From positions 4,216,001-4,280,000 of the forward strand of contig NZ_CP023699.1 in NCBI RefSeq assembly GCF_008704495.1: a DNA stretch of 64,000 nucleotides, written 5' to 3'. Under the pieces are notes generated by a model. The model saw only the letters and a program-made list of their open reading frames with translations. It made no database searches and was not told the DNA's origin. Below are positions 46,925 to 55,879 of the stretch, one piece after another. Position 1 is the first letter of the stretch. Every line of letters begins with the position of its first letter. The position numbers and the translations under genes were made by a program. This stretch comes from Streptomyces kanamyceticus. Its GTDB lineage: Bacteria; Actinomycetota; Actinomycetes; Streptomycetales; Streptomycetaceae.

Positions 46925-47719
46925 CCCCTCCAGTACGACGGCGATCCCGTCCTCCTCGTTGGACAGGGTCAACTCATCGGCGACCGCCTTGAGTTCGTGG
47001 TGGGCGTTGGCCATGGCCACGCCGTGTGCCGCCCACGCGAACATCGGGATGTCATTGGGCATGTCACCGAAGGCGACCGTGTCGGCCGCCGTCAGGCCGA
47101 GGCGCTCGGCGGCCAGCGCGAGCCCGGTCGCCTTGGTCACCCCGCACGGCTGCAGCTCCACGGTGCCGGGACCCGACATCGTCACCGTGGCGAGCGAGCC
47201 GACCGCGTCCCTGGCGACCGCGGCCAACTCGTCGTCCGCCAGCGTCGGATGGCGCAGCAGGACCTTGCTGATGGGCTCCTCCCACAGCACGCCACGCCCC
47301 GGCACCCGCACCGCGGGGAGCGTGGGGTGCGGCATCTCGTACCCCGGTTCGATGAGCGTGAGCCCCTCAACGCCGTCCTGGTCCACGGCCGCGTACACCT
47401 GTCCGACCTCGGCCTCGATCTTCCCGAGCGCGGCCTCGGCGAGCTCGCGGTCGAGCGTCACCGACCACTCCATGCGGTCCGCGCGGGCGTCGTACAGCTG
47501 CGCGCCCTGACCGCAGACGGCGAGACCGTCGTACCCCAGGTCGTCGAGGAGCGGCTTGACTCTCGGCGCGGGCCGCCCTGTCACCACCAGGTGCCGGGCC
47601 CCCGCGCCCGCCGTCCGCGCGAGCGCTGTCCGCGACCGGTCGGAGACCGTGTCGTCGCCGCGCAGCAGCGTTCCGTCCAGGTCCGTGGCGATGAGGGCAT
47701 ATGCGATCCGAGCGGCCAT
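46907..47719 (-). CDS. HAD-superfamily phosphatase (type IIB, Cof-like)
   Basis: The 270-residue hydrolase has the nucleophile motif ALIATDLDGTLL (Asp13, Asp15), motif II VVTGRPAPRV, a type IIB cap in the middle, the Lys of CGVTKATGLALAAERL and VAFGDMPNDIPMFAWA as the metal-binding end. Cof-type enzymes dephosphorylate sugar phosphates, nucleotides or cofactors. ATG 47717-47719. Confidence 0.92.
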   Translation of the reverse strand: MAARIAYALIATDLDGTLLRGDDTVSDRSRTALARTAGAGARHLVVTGRPAPRVKPLLDDLGYDGLAVCGQGAQLYDARADRMEWSVTLDRELAEAALGKIEAEVGQVYAAVDQDGVEGLTLIEPGYEMPHPTLPAVRVPGRGVLWEEPISKVLLRHPTLADDELAAVARDAVGSLATVTMSGPGTVELQPCGVTKATGLALAAERLGLTAADTVAFGDMPNDIPMFAWAAHGVAMANAHHELKAVADELTLSNEEDGIAVVLEGLLGHG

Positions 47720-47864
47720 GATCGAGAGAATACGGATCCTGAGCCCTGGCGTATGCGGCTTGACAGGGCTCATGTGAGGCCGGATGCGGCCGAGCAGTCC
47801 ACGGTTCACCGGAAAGTGGAAGATCTCATTCCGGAAAGCGTCCGCCCGGCCGGAAATGCCCGAT

Positions 47865-49067
47865 TCAGCCGTGCGTCCGCGCCACGTGCCGCGCGAGCCG
47901 CGGCGACGCGAACTCCGTGCCGCACACGAACCGCATCACCGGTCCGTACGACGAGCCGCCCAGCATCCCGGTGAAGTAGAGCCCCGGTATGGAGGACACG
48001 TAGCCCGCGCCCAGCCTCGGGGTGCCGCGGCTCACCGCGAGCCGGGCCCGCAGCCCGTGGCCGAGGAAGTCCATCGCCTCGATGTCGACGCGGTAGCCCG
48101 TCGCGGCCACCACGTGGTCCGCGGCGAGGTCCTCCCTGCGCCCGTCATGCGTCTCGACGGTCAGGACGGGCTGTCCGTCCCGCACCTGTGCGGCCCTGAT
48201 GCGGCGCACCTCGCGGGTCTGGACCTTGCCGTCGTAGCGGTCGCGCAGCCACCAGGCGCCCAGCGGGCCCAGGATGCGCCGGACCAGGAAGTGCCGCGCC
48301 GACGGCGGCAGATGGCGGTAGGGATCGGCGTGGTAGCTCAGTGCGTACAGGGACCAGGCCCGGCCGAAGGGGGACTCCGGGCGGAACTTCGGCTGCCGCC
48401 ACGGCGGTTCGCCGAACGCCACCGCGCCCTTGCCCCGGGCCACCACCCGCACCCGCGCGCCCGCCTCGGCGGCGAGCACGGCCGTCTCCAGGGCGGACTG
48501 CCCCGCGCCCACCACGATCAGGTCGCGCCCCGAGAAGCGGGACAGGTCGTGCAGCTGCGAGCTGTGCGAGACAGGGCCCGTGGGGGTAGGTCCGTCCGGC
48601 ACGGCGGCGGCGAGCTCGCCCGGCGTCCGGGCCAGGCCCGACAGACCGGTGGCGACGACGACCGCGCGGGCCGTGAACTGCTCTCCGGAATCCAGCTTCA
48701 GCTCGAAGCCCCCGGCGCCGCGCCGGTCCACGGAGACCACCCTGACCCGCTCCAGGTCGGGCACCAGCTGCTGCTGGAACCACTCCCCGTACGCGGCGAA
48801 CGTCTCGACCGGGATGATGTCCTCGTCGGTGACGAGGCGTCTGACGCCCGCCGCGTCGCAGTAGTCGACGAGGGTGTGGCCGCGCTGCGGCGCGTCGATG
48901 TTCGAGGCCACCGGGGTCGACTTCAGCAGCATCCCCTCGGGCATGCAGGACCGCCAACTCACCATCGGCTCGCCGAACACCCGCACCGGAATGCCGCGCG
49001 CCCGCAGATGGGCGGCGGTGGACAGGCCGTAGGGCCCGGCCCCGATGACTGCTACCGGTTGGATCAC
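47865..49067 (-). CDS. FAD/NAD(P)-binding oxidoreductase (flavin monooxygenase-like)
   Basis: The 400-residue protein has two Rossmann motifs: VAVIGAGPYGLSTAAHLRAR for FAD (GxGxxG at 9-14) and DLIVVGAGQSALETAVLAAE for NADPH, plus VVAATGYRVDIEAM, the ATG motif of flavin monooxygenases and N-hydroxylases. It likely hydroxylates a small substrate. GTG 49067. It lies 54 bases after the ATP-grasp gene and in the same direction, so the two are probably co-transcribed. Confidence 0.87.
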   Translation of the reverse strand: MIQPVAVIGAGPYGLSTAAHLRARGIPVRVFGEPMVSWRSCMPEGMLLKSTPVASNIDAPQRGHTLVDYCDAAGVRRLVTDEDIIPVETFAAYGEWFQQQLVPDLERVRVVSVDRRGAGGFELKLDSGEQFTARAVVVATGLSGLARTPGELAAAVPDGPTPTGPVSHSSQLHDLSRFSGRDLIVVGAGQSALETAVLAAEAGARVRVVARGKGAVAFGEPPWRQPKFRPESPFGRAWSLYALSYHADPYRHLPPSARHFLVRRILGPLGAWWLRDRYDGKVQTREVRRIRAAQVRDGQPVLTVETHDGRREDLAADHVVAATGYRVDIEAMDFLGHGLRARLAVSRGTPRLGAGYVSSIPGLYFTGMLGGSSYGPVMRFVCGTEFASPRLARHVARTHG

Positions 49068-49121
49068 GAAGTCCCTCCCCAGGACGTCACCATGAAGCTG
49101 TCCTTCACGTCACGCGTGTGC

Positions 49122-50414
49122 CTACTTCGTGGTGGTGCTTCCTCGGCGGTTGGTCCGCCACAGCTGGTACAGATGCTTCGCCCCCGGTCGTACGAAACGG
49201 GCGAGCATCGTGAAGAACGGCTTCATGTCGTCCGCGGCCAGCCAGGCGAGCTCCGTGCCGCTCGCGCGGGTGGGCGCGTGCGGCGTCGTGTATCCGCTGC
49301 GGCGGTACGCGAGCAGGGCGGGCAGGTCGATGTTCTCCACGACGTACCGATGACCGGCGCGCTGTTCCCCCTCCGGAACGGCACGCCCTGTCAGGTCCAG
49401 GTGCATCGCACGGACGACGTCGACGCCCGACTCGCTCTCGAAGAGCCGGAACTGGGCGCCCATGCGCGGGTTGAAGTCGAGCAGCTTGTACTGACCGTCG
49501 CGCCGGTCGAAGCGCAGGTCCAGATCGATGATGCCGGTGAAGCCGATCTGTTTGATGAAACGCGCGGCGAGGTCGGCGAGTTCCGGGTTGTCGACCACGA
49601 ACGCGTTCGCCGTCATGCCCGCGTGCGGTGGCCAGGAGCGGACCTTGACACCCGTGAACATCGCGCGCGGCATCGAGTCTGCGTCGAAGTACGCGTGCAC
49701 GATCCAGTCCTCGGCCTGCTCGCGCGGCAGGTACTCCTGGAGTATCACGCCGGGCCGCTCGCCCCAGTCGCGAGCCAGTTCGAGCAGGCCCTGCGGGGTC
49801 TCTATCCGCGTCGTCCCGTTCACCGCGGGACACGTGCGGCGGGTGAACGCCTCGCGATTCTTGGCCACCACGGGGAAGCTCGCCGTGGCGGCGAACTCCG
49901 CGATGTCCGACCGGCTTTCGGGGAACGAGGCGGCGGGCGAGGTGATGCCGTGCTCCTCGCACAGCTCGTGCAGGCCCTGCTTGCTCGCGAGGCGGCGGGG
50001 TAATTCCGCTTCCACCCTCGGGAAGAGGAAACCGCCGAATCCCGTGCCGGTCCCCGACAGCTCGTCCTGGTGCTCGGCGATCAGGACGGCCGCCTCCTCG
50101 TCGGTGGGGATGAGGACGGTCGGCCTGCCTATCCTGCGCCCTATCCGGAGCAACCCGTCGACCAGGCGTTCCGGCGCTTCCGTCCCGGTGGTCGGCCAGG
50201 GGAAGGCACGGGTCAGATGGCGGGAGGCGGCGGCCGGCGTGTAGCGGTCCTCCGTGATCGCGTACATGGGTACGCCCAGGCGGCCGAGGGTACGGATCGC
50301 GCCCACGCCGCCGTGGTGCAGCGGGTAGCCACCGAACTTGACGATGAGTCCCGGAACGTTCCGGTCCGGTGTGAGTCGCGCGCTGTCGGACATCCTGGCC
50401 ACGGGTCCCCCCAC
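49122..50414 (-). CDS. ATP-grasp carboxylate-amine ligase-like protein
   Basis: The 430-residue protein of the ATP-grasp fold has SFPVVAKNREAFTRR for ATP binding, GVILQEYLPREQAEDWIVHA, and the magnesium-binding end YKLLDFNPRMGAQFRLFESE. These enzymes join a carboxylate to an amine using ATP. No carrier or amino-acid gene is next to it, so its product is unknown. GTG 50414 has AGGGGG five bases upstream; ATG 50393 is the other candidate. Confidence 0.85.
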   Translation of the reverse strand: MGGPVARMSDSARLTPDRNVPGLIVKFGGYPLHHGGVGAIRTLGRLGVPMYAITEDRYTPAAASRHLTRAFPWPTTGTEAPERLVDGLLRIGRRIGRPTVLIPTDEEAAVLIAEHQDELSGTGTGFGGFLFPRVEAELPRRLASKQGLHELCEEHGITSPAASFPESRSDIAEFAATASFPVVAKNREAFTRRTCPAVNGTTRIETPQGLLELARDWGERPGVILQEYLPREQAEDWIVHAYFDADSMPRAMFTGVKVRSWPPHAGMTANAFVVDNPELADLAARFIKQIGFTGIIDLDLRFDRRDGQYKLLDFNPRMGAQFRLFESESGVDVVRAMHLDLTGRAVPEGEQRAGHRYVVENIDLPALLAYRRSGYTTPHAPTRASGTELAWLAADDMKPFFTMLARFVRPGAKHLYQLWRTNRRGSTTTK

Positions 50415-50545
50415 GTATGCCCCCTACCGACCCGGACCCACCCCGTCCGCGTCCCCCACCAAAGGACGCTAAGCCGGAATTGACCACTCCAGCAAGGCTT
50501 ATTCGGACATTGCGAACTCTTTAGGCACTGCCGAAAACAGGCGCT

Positions 50546-50562
50546 CCACACGTAACGTGTGG
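50546..50562. promoter_or_regulatory. Perfect 17-bp palindrome before fumarylacetoacetase
   Basis: CCACACGT-A-ACGTGTGG lies 32 bases before the ATG at 50594. The position near the expected transcription start fits a repressor site. It also lies in the divergent gap to the ATP-grasp gene. Confidence 0.6.
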
Positions 50563-50593
50563 CACACACCTATGGAAAGCGAGGCAGGTACGC

Positions 50594-51883
50594 ATGTCCG
50601 AGCAGACCCCGCTCGACCCGGCCGCCGACGACTCCCGCGGCCTCCCCGACGGTGATCCCTTCGGCCTGCCCGAGGGCGACCCCTTCGGCCCGCACAACCT
50701 CCCCTACGGAGTGTTCTCCCTGGCCGGGGAGGGCGACGACCGGCGCAGGGTCGGGGTCCGCCTTGGCTCGTACGTCCTGGACGCGGGCGCCGCGGCCGCC
50801 GCGCTCGGCTCCCCCTACGTGTCGCTGCTCGCGCGCCCGACGCTCAACCCGCTGCTCGCCGCGGGCCGCACGGCCTGGTCCGACGTGCGGCGCGCCCTGA
50901 CGGCGTGGGTGACCGTCCCGGCCCACCGTGATGCCGTACGCCCCCTGCTGCATCCCCTCTCCGGAGTGACGCTGCACCTCCCCTTCGAGGTCGCGGACTA
51001 CGTCGACTTCTACGCGTCGGAGCACCACGCGACCCACCTGGGCCAGATCTTCCGCCCGGACGCGCCGACGCCGCTGACCCCCAACTGGAAGCACCTGCCC
51101 ATCGGTTACCACGGCCGGTCCGGCACGGTTGTGGTCTCCGGGACGGATGTAGTACGCCCGACGGGCCAGCGCAAGGCCCCCGCCGACACCGCCCCCGTCT
51201 TCGGGCCCTCGGTGCGGCTCGACATCGAGGCGGAGGTCGGCTTCGTCGTCGGCGCCCCCTCCGCGCACGGCACCCCCGTACCGCTCGCGGACTTCCGGGA
51301 GCACGTCTTCGGCCTCTGCCTCCTCAACGACTGGTCGGCGCGCGACATCCAGGCCTGGGAGTACGTGCCGCTCGGCCCCTTCCTCGGCAAGTCCTTCGCC
51401 ACCTCGGTCTCCGCGTGGATCACCCCGCTTGAGGCGCTGGACACGGCCCGGATCACGCCTCCGGAGCGCACCCACCAGCTGCTGCCCTACCTGGACGACT
51501 CCGCGGAGTCGGCGGCGGACGAGCCCGGCGGCTACGACCTGCGCATGACCGTGACCCTCAACGGCCAGGTGATCTCCGAGCCGCCGTTCTCCACCGTGTA
51601 CTGGACGGCCGCCCAGCAGCTGGCGCACATGACGGTCAACGGAGCGTCCCTGCGCACCGGCGACCTGTACGGCTCGGGCACGGTCAGCGGCCCCTCGGCC
51701 GGTCAGTACGGCTCCCTGATCGAGATCACCTGGAACGGCCGCGACCCACTCGAACTCCCCGACGGCAAGCGGACGTTCCTGGAGGACGGCGACGAGGTCA
51801 CGCTCTCGGCCTGGGCACCGGGCCCGGACGGGACCCGGGTGGGCCTCGGCGAGGTGACGGGGCGGATCGCGGCGGCGCGATAG
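50594..51883 (+). CDS. fahA: Fumarylacetoacetase
   Basis: The last enzyme of tyrosine and homogentisate breakdown, 429 residues, splits fumarylacetoacetate to fumarate and acetoacetate. Seen are VADYVDFYASEHHATHLGQI with the catalytic His region, GYHGRSGTVVVSGTDVVRPT, EAEVGFVVG and LLNDWSARDIQAWEYVPLGP with metal ligands, and LGKSFATSVSAWITP. Length matches the eukaryote-like FAH family. The other pathway genes are not in the window. ATG 50594. Confidence 0.95.
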   Translation: MSEQTPLDPAADDSRGLPDGDPFGLPEGDPFGPHNLPYGVFSLAGEGDDRRRVGVRLGSYVLDAGAAAAALGSPYVSLLARPTLNPLLAAGRTAWSDVRRALTAWVTVPAHRDAVRPLLHPLSGVTLHLPFEVADYVDFYASEHHATHLGQIFRPDAPTPLTPNWKHLPIGYHGRSGTVVVSGTDVVRPTGQRKAPADTAPVFGPSVRLDIEAEVGFVVGAPSAHGTPVPLADFREHVFGLCLLNDWSARDIQAWEYVPLGPFLGKSFATSVSAWITPLEALDTARITPPERTHQLLPYLDDSAESAADEPGGYDLRMTVTLNGQVISEPPFSTVYWTAAQQLAHMTVNGASLRTGDLYGSGTVSGPSAGQYGSLIEITWNGRDPLELPDGKRTFLEDGDEVTLSAWAPGPDGTRVGLGEVTGRIAAAR

Positions 51884-51893
51884 CACGGGGCGG

Positions 51894-51957
51894 CGGCACG
51901 GTCGCCCGGCGGCACGGTCGCCCGGCGGCACGGTCGCCCGGCGGCACGGTCGCCCGG
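51894..51957. repeat. 16-bp tandem repeat, four exact copies
   Basis: CGGCACGGTCGCCCGG is repeated four times without change from 51894 to 51957, directly after the fumarylacetoacetase stop. Confidence 0.9.
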
Positions 51958-51982
51958 CGGCGACGCTGAACGCGTCGCCGCC
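51956..51982. terminator. Hairpin terminator between fahA and recQ
   Basis: GGCGGCGACGC (51956-51966) pairs perfectly with GCGTCGCCGCC (51972-51982) over a five-base loop, in the gap between the two convergent genes. Confidence 0.75.
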
Positions 51983-51997
51983 CTCACCGGCCTCCCC

Positions 51998-54019
51998 CTA
52001 GGAGGCCCAGTCCGGCTCCTCGTCCCCCCACCAATCCGGCTCCACCTCATCGCTCAGCGGCGGCTCGGCCCCGGCGGGTGAGGGGGACCCGGCAGGTGCG
52101 GCGCCCGCGGCGGCAGGCGCCCCGCCGAGGAACTCCGCGACGACCCCGACCACGCCCTCCCCGTACGTCGCCCGCTTCTTCTCGCCCACGCCGCTGATGC
52201 CCGCCAGATCCGCGACCGACCCGGGGCGCAGCGTGGCGATCTCGCGGAGTGTGGCGTCGTGGAAGATGACGTACGCCGGGACGCCCTGCTCCTTGGCCTG
52301 GGCGCCGCGCCAGGCGCGCAGCGCCTCGAAGAGCGGGATCGCCTCCTGGGGCAGCTCGGCGACCGCCGCCGCCGACTTCGCCTTGCGCTCGCCCTTGGAC
52401 GCCCGCGCCGCCGGTGCCCGCTTCGGCTCCTTGCGCAGCCGCACCTCGCGCTCCCTGCCGAGGACGGAACCACTCGTCTCGGTGAGCACCAGCGTGCCGT
52501 ACTCCCCCTCGACCGCGATCAGCCCCTGGGCCAGCAGCTGCCGGACCACGCCCCGCCATTCGCCCTCCGCGAGCTCCTCGCCGATGCCGAAGACGGAGAG
52601 CTGGTCGTGGTCGAACTGGATGACCTTCGCGGTCTTCTTGCCGAGCAGGATGTCGATGATCTGGCCGGTGCCGAACTTCTGGCCGCGCTCGCGCTGCAGG
52701 CGCACGACGGCGGAGAGCACCTTCTGCGCCGCCACCGTGCCGTCCCAGGTCTCGGGCGGGGTGAGGCAGGTGTCACAGTTGCCGCACGACTCCGCGCCCG
52801 CTTCCTGGCCGAAGTAGGTCAGGAGCTGGGCCCGACGGCACTGGGCGGTCTCGCACAGCGCCAGCATCGAGTCCAGGTGCGAGGCGGCCCGGCGCCGGAA
52901 CGCCTCGTCGCCCTCGCCGCCCTGGATCAGCTTCCGCTGCTGGACCACGTCCTGCAGGCCGTACGCCATCCAGGCCGTCGACGGCGCCCCGTCACGGCCC
53001 GCGCGGCCCGTCTCCTGGTAGTAGCCCTCGACGGACTTCGGCAGGTCGAGGTGGGCGACGAAGCGGACGTCCGGCTTGTCGATGCCCATGCCGAAGGCGA
53101 TCGTGGCGCAGACGACGAGGCCCTCCTCCCGCAGGAAGCGGGACTGGTTCCGCGCGCGCAGGGCGCCGTCCAGGCCCGCGTGGTACGGGACGGCCTCGAT
53201 GCCGTTCTTGCAGAGGAACTCGGCGGTCTTCTCGACCGAGTTCCGCGAGAGGCAGTAGACGATGCCCGCGTCGCCCGCGTGCTCCTCCTTCAGGAAGGAC
53301 AGGAGCTGCTTCTTCGGCTCGGCCTTGGGCACGACGCGGTACTGGATGTTGGGCCGGTCGAAGCTCGCCACGAAGTGCTTGGCGTCGGGCATGCCGAGAC
53401 GCTCGGTGATCTCCCGGTGCGTGGCGTGCGTGGCCGTCGCCGTGAGGGCGATGCGGGGCACGTCGGGCCAGCGCTGCCCGAGCACGGAGAGCGCCAGGTA
53501 GTCCGGCCGGAAGTCGTGCCCCCACTGCGCGACGCAGTGCGCCTCGTCGATCGCGAAGACGGAGATCTTGCCCCGCGACAGGAGGTCGAGGGTGGCGTCG
53601 AGGCGCAGCCGCTCCGGCGCCAGATACAGCACGTCGAGCTCGCCCGCGAGGAACTCCGCCTCCATCACGCGCCGCTCGTCGAAGTCCTGCGTGGAGTTGA
53701 TGAACCCCGCCCGCACGCCGAGCGCCCGCAGCGCGTCCACCTGGTCCTGCATGAGTGCGATGAGCGGCGAGACCACGACGCCCGTGCCCGGTCTGACCAG
53801 GGCCGGGATCTGATAGCAGAGGGACTTTCCGCCGCCGGTGGGCATGAGGACGACGGCGTCCCCGCCGCCCACCACGTGGTCGATGATCCCTTCCTGCTCG
53901 CCACGGAACGCGTCGTACCCGAAGACGCGATGGAGCGTCCGCAGCGCGTCGCTCTGCGTCACCGAACCCGCCACCGGGTCCGGTGCCGTCACCTCGCTCA
54001 TGCCACTGATCCCATCCAT
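51998..54019 (-). CDS. recQ: ATP-dependent DNA helicase RecQ
   Basis: This 3'-5' DNA helicase of recombination and repair has 673 residues. Motifs in order: [18 protein letters not shown] (Walker A), [20 protein letters not shown] (DEAH and aromatic loop), [47 protein letters not shown], then the zinc-binding RQC cysteines in [12 protein letters not shown], and a C-terminal HRDC domain ([20 protein letters not shown]). A short Ala/Pro and acidic tail ends it. ATG 54019 has GGGGGA seven bases upstream; ATG 54001 is possible. Confidence 0.95.
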   Translation of the reverse strand: MDGISGMSEVTAPDPVAGSVTQSDALRTLHRVFGYDAFRGEQEGIIDHVVGGGDAVVLMPTGGGKSLCYQIPALVRPGTGVVVSPLIALMQDQVDALRALGVRAGFINSTQDFDERRVMEAEFLAGELDVLYLAPERLRLDATLDLLSRGKISVFAIDEAHCVAQWGHDFRPDYLALSVLGQRWPDVPRIALTATATHATHREITERLGMPDAKHFVASFDRPNIQYRVVPKAEPKKQLLSFLKEEHAGDAGIVYCLSRNSVEKTAEFLCKNGIEAVPYHAGLDGALRARNQSRFLREEGLVVCATIAFGMGIDKPDVRFVAHLDLPKSVEGYYQETGRAGRDGAPSTAWMAYGLQDVVQQRKLIQGGEGDEAFRRRAASHLDSMLALCETAQCRRAQLLTYFGQEAGAESCGNCDTCLTPPETWDGTVAAQKVLSAVVRLQRERGQKFGTGQIIDILLGKKTAKVIQFDHDQLSVFGIGEELAEGEWRGVVRQLLAQGLIAVEGEYGTLVLTETSGSVLGREREVRLRKEPKRAPAARASKGERKAKSAAAVAELPQEAIPLFEALRAWRGAQAKEQGVPAYVIFHDATLREIATLRPGSVADLAGISGVGEKKRATYGEGVVGVVAEFLGGAPAAAGAAPAGSPSPAGAEPPLSDEVEPDWWGDEEPDWAS

Positions 54020-54144
54020 CGCCCTGTCCCCCGCCGTACCGGTCGTCCCCGTCGCACGTCCTGCCTCGACCACTGCCCTCCACGATAGGGCTCCGCACCG
54101 ACAGCCCGGAAAGTTATCCACAGGCCCGCACCCACCACACGCCA

Positions 54145-54180
54145 CCGCCCGGCACCCCAGTCGAACAGGGTGCCGGGCGG
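54145..54180 (-). terminator. Terminator of the main nuo operon
   Basis: CCGCCCGGCACCC (54145-54157) pairs perfectly with GGGTGCCGGGCGG (54168-54180) over a ten-base loop, 50 bases past the nuoN stop. Confidence 0.75.
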
Positions 54181-54229
54181 CGACATACGGAAGAGACGTA
54201 CGGAAGAGCGGACTACCGGACGGGCGGGG

Positions 54230-55879
54230 CTAACGGACGAAGACTCCCGCCTGACCCGCCAGATCCAGGAAGTACTGCGGGGCCACACCGAGCACCAGCG
54301 TCACCGCGACGCCCACGCCGATCGCCGTCATCGTCAGCGGCGAGGGCACCGCGACCGTGGGTCCGTCCGCCTTCGGCTCGCTGAAGAACATCAGCACGAT
54401 CACGCGGATGTAGAAGAACGCGGCGATCGCCGACGACAGCACACCGACCACGACGAGCGCGCCCGCGCCGCCCTCCGCCGCCGCCTTGAACACCGCGAAC
54501 TTCCCGGAGAACCCGGAGGTCAGCGGGATACCGGCGAAGGCGAGCAGGAAGACCGCGAAGACCGCGGCGACCAGCGGGGACCTGCGCCCGAGCCCCGCCC
54601 ACTTGGACAGGTGCGTGGCCTCGCCGCCCGCGTCCCGCACCAGCGTGACGACGGCGAAGGCGCCGATGGTCACGAAGGAGTAGGCGGCCAGGTAGAAGAG
54701 CACCGAGGAGACGCCGTCGGGCGTGGTGGCGATGACACCGGCGAGGATGAAGCCCGCGTGCGCGATCGACGAGTACGCCAGGAGCCGCTTGATGTCGGTC
54801 TGGGTGATCGCGACGATCGCGCCGCCCAGCATCGTGATGATCGCGACGGCGTACATGACCGGGCGCCAGTCCCAGCGCAGCCCCGGCAGGACCACGTAGA
54901 GGAGCCGCAGGAGCGCGCCGAACGCGGCCACCTTCGTCGCCGCCGCCATGAAGCCGGTGACCGGCGTCGGGGCGCCCTGGTAGACGTCCGGCGTCCACAT
55001 GTGGAACGGCACCGCGCCCACCTTGAAGAGCAGCCCCATCACGATCATCGCGGCGCCGATCAGGAGCAGCGCGTCGTTGCCCATGGTGTCGGCGAGCGCC
55101 GGGTCCACGGTCTTCACGTTGCCCTCGACGACGTTCGCGATCGTCGCGTACGACACCGAACCCGCGTACCCGTACAGGAGCGCGATGCCGAAGAGCGTGA
55201 ACGCCGAGGCGAAGGCGCCGAGCAGGAAGTACTTGACGGCGGCTTCCTGCGACATCAGGCGCTTGCGGCGGGCGAGCGCGCAGAGCAGGTACAGCGGCAG
55301 GGAGAAGACTTCCAGCGCGATGAAGAGCGTCAGGAGGTCGTTGGCCGCCGGGAAGACGAGCATGCCGCCGACGGCGAAGAGCGCCAGCGGGAACACCTCG
55401 GTGGTGGTGAACCCGGCCTTCGTGGCGGCCTGTTCGCCCTCACTGCCCGGCACGGCACCGGCCTGCGCCACGAACGAGTCGACGCGGTTGCCGTGGGTCA
55501 CCGGATCGAGGCGGCGCTCGGCGAAGGTGAAGATCGCCACGATGCCCGCGAGCAGGATCGTGCCCTGCAGGAAGAGCGCGGGTCCGTCGACGGCGATCGC
55601 GCCCATCGCCGCGATGTGCGCCTTCGTCGTACCGAATCCGCGGGCGGCGAGCCCGACGACGGCGGCGAAGGCGGCGGCGAGCGCGACCACGGACACGAAC
55701 AACTGAACGTAATAACGGGACTTGCGCGGGACGAAGGCTTCGATGAGCACTCCGATGACGGCCGCGCCGATGACGATCAATACCGGCGACAGCTGCCCAT
55801 ACTCGATCTTGGGCGCGTCGATCTTGTCGATCGGATCTGCCGCCATTGTCCACAGGCTGTGGACGGCTGATGCGCTCAC
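54230..55879 (-). CDS. nuoN: NADH-quinone oxidoreductase subunit N
   Basis: This membrane-arm antiporter-like subunit has 549 residues, about fourteen helices, and motifs LLFKVGAVPFHMWTPDVYQG with the pumping Lys and DIKRLLAYSSIAHAGFILAG. GTG 55877-55879 overlaps the nuoM stop (GTGA). It is the last gene of the main nuo operon, followed by a hairpin. Confidence 0.95.
   Translation of the reverse strand: MSASAVHSLWTMAADPIDKIDAPKIEYGQLSPVLIVIGAAVIGVLIEAFVPRKSRYYVQLFVSVVALAAAFAAVVGLAARGFGTTKAHIAAMGAIAVDGPALFLQGTILLAGIVAIFTFAERRLDPVTHGNRVDSFVAQAGAVPGSEGEQAATKAGFTTTEVFPLALFAVGGMLVFPAANDLLTLFIALEVFSLPLYLLCALARRKRLMSQEAAVKYFLLGAFASAFTLFGIALLYGYAGSVSYATIANVVEGNVKTVDPALADTMGNDALLLIGAAMIVMGLLFKVGAVPFHMWTPDVYQGAPTPVTGFMAAATKVAAFGALLRLLYVVLPGLRWDWRPVMYAVAIITMLGGAIVAITQTDIKRLLAYSSIAHAGFILAGVIATTPDGVSSVLFYLAAYSFVTIGAFAVVTLVRDAGGEATHLSKWAGLGRRSPLVAAVFAVFLLAFAGIPLTSGFSGKFAVFKAAAEGGAGALVVVGVLSSAIAAFFYIRVIVLMFFSEPKADGPTVAVPSPLTMTAIGVGVAVTLVLGVAPQYFLDLAGQAGVFVR

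Noticed and set aside
51894..51957. Possible CRISPR or binding-site array
   Set aside because: Four exact 16-mers without spacers; better explained as slippage next to a terminator.
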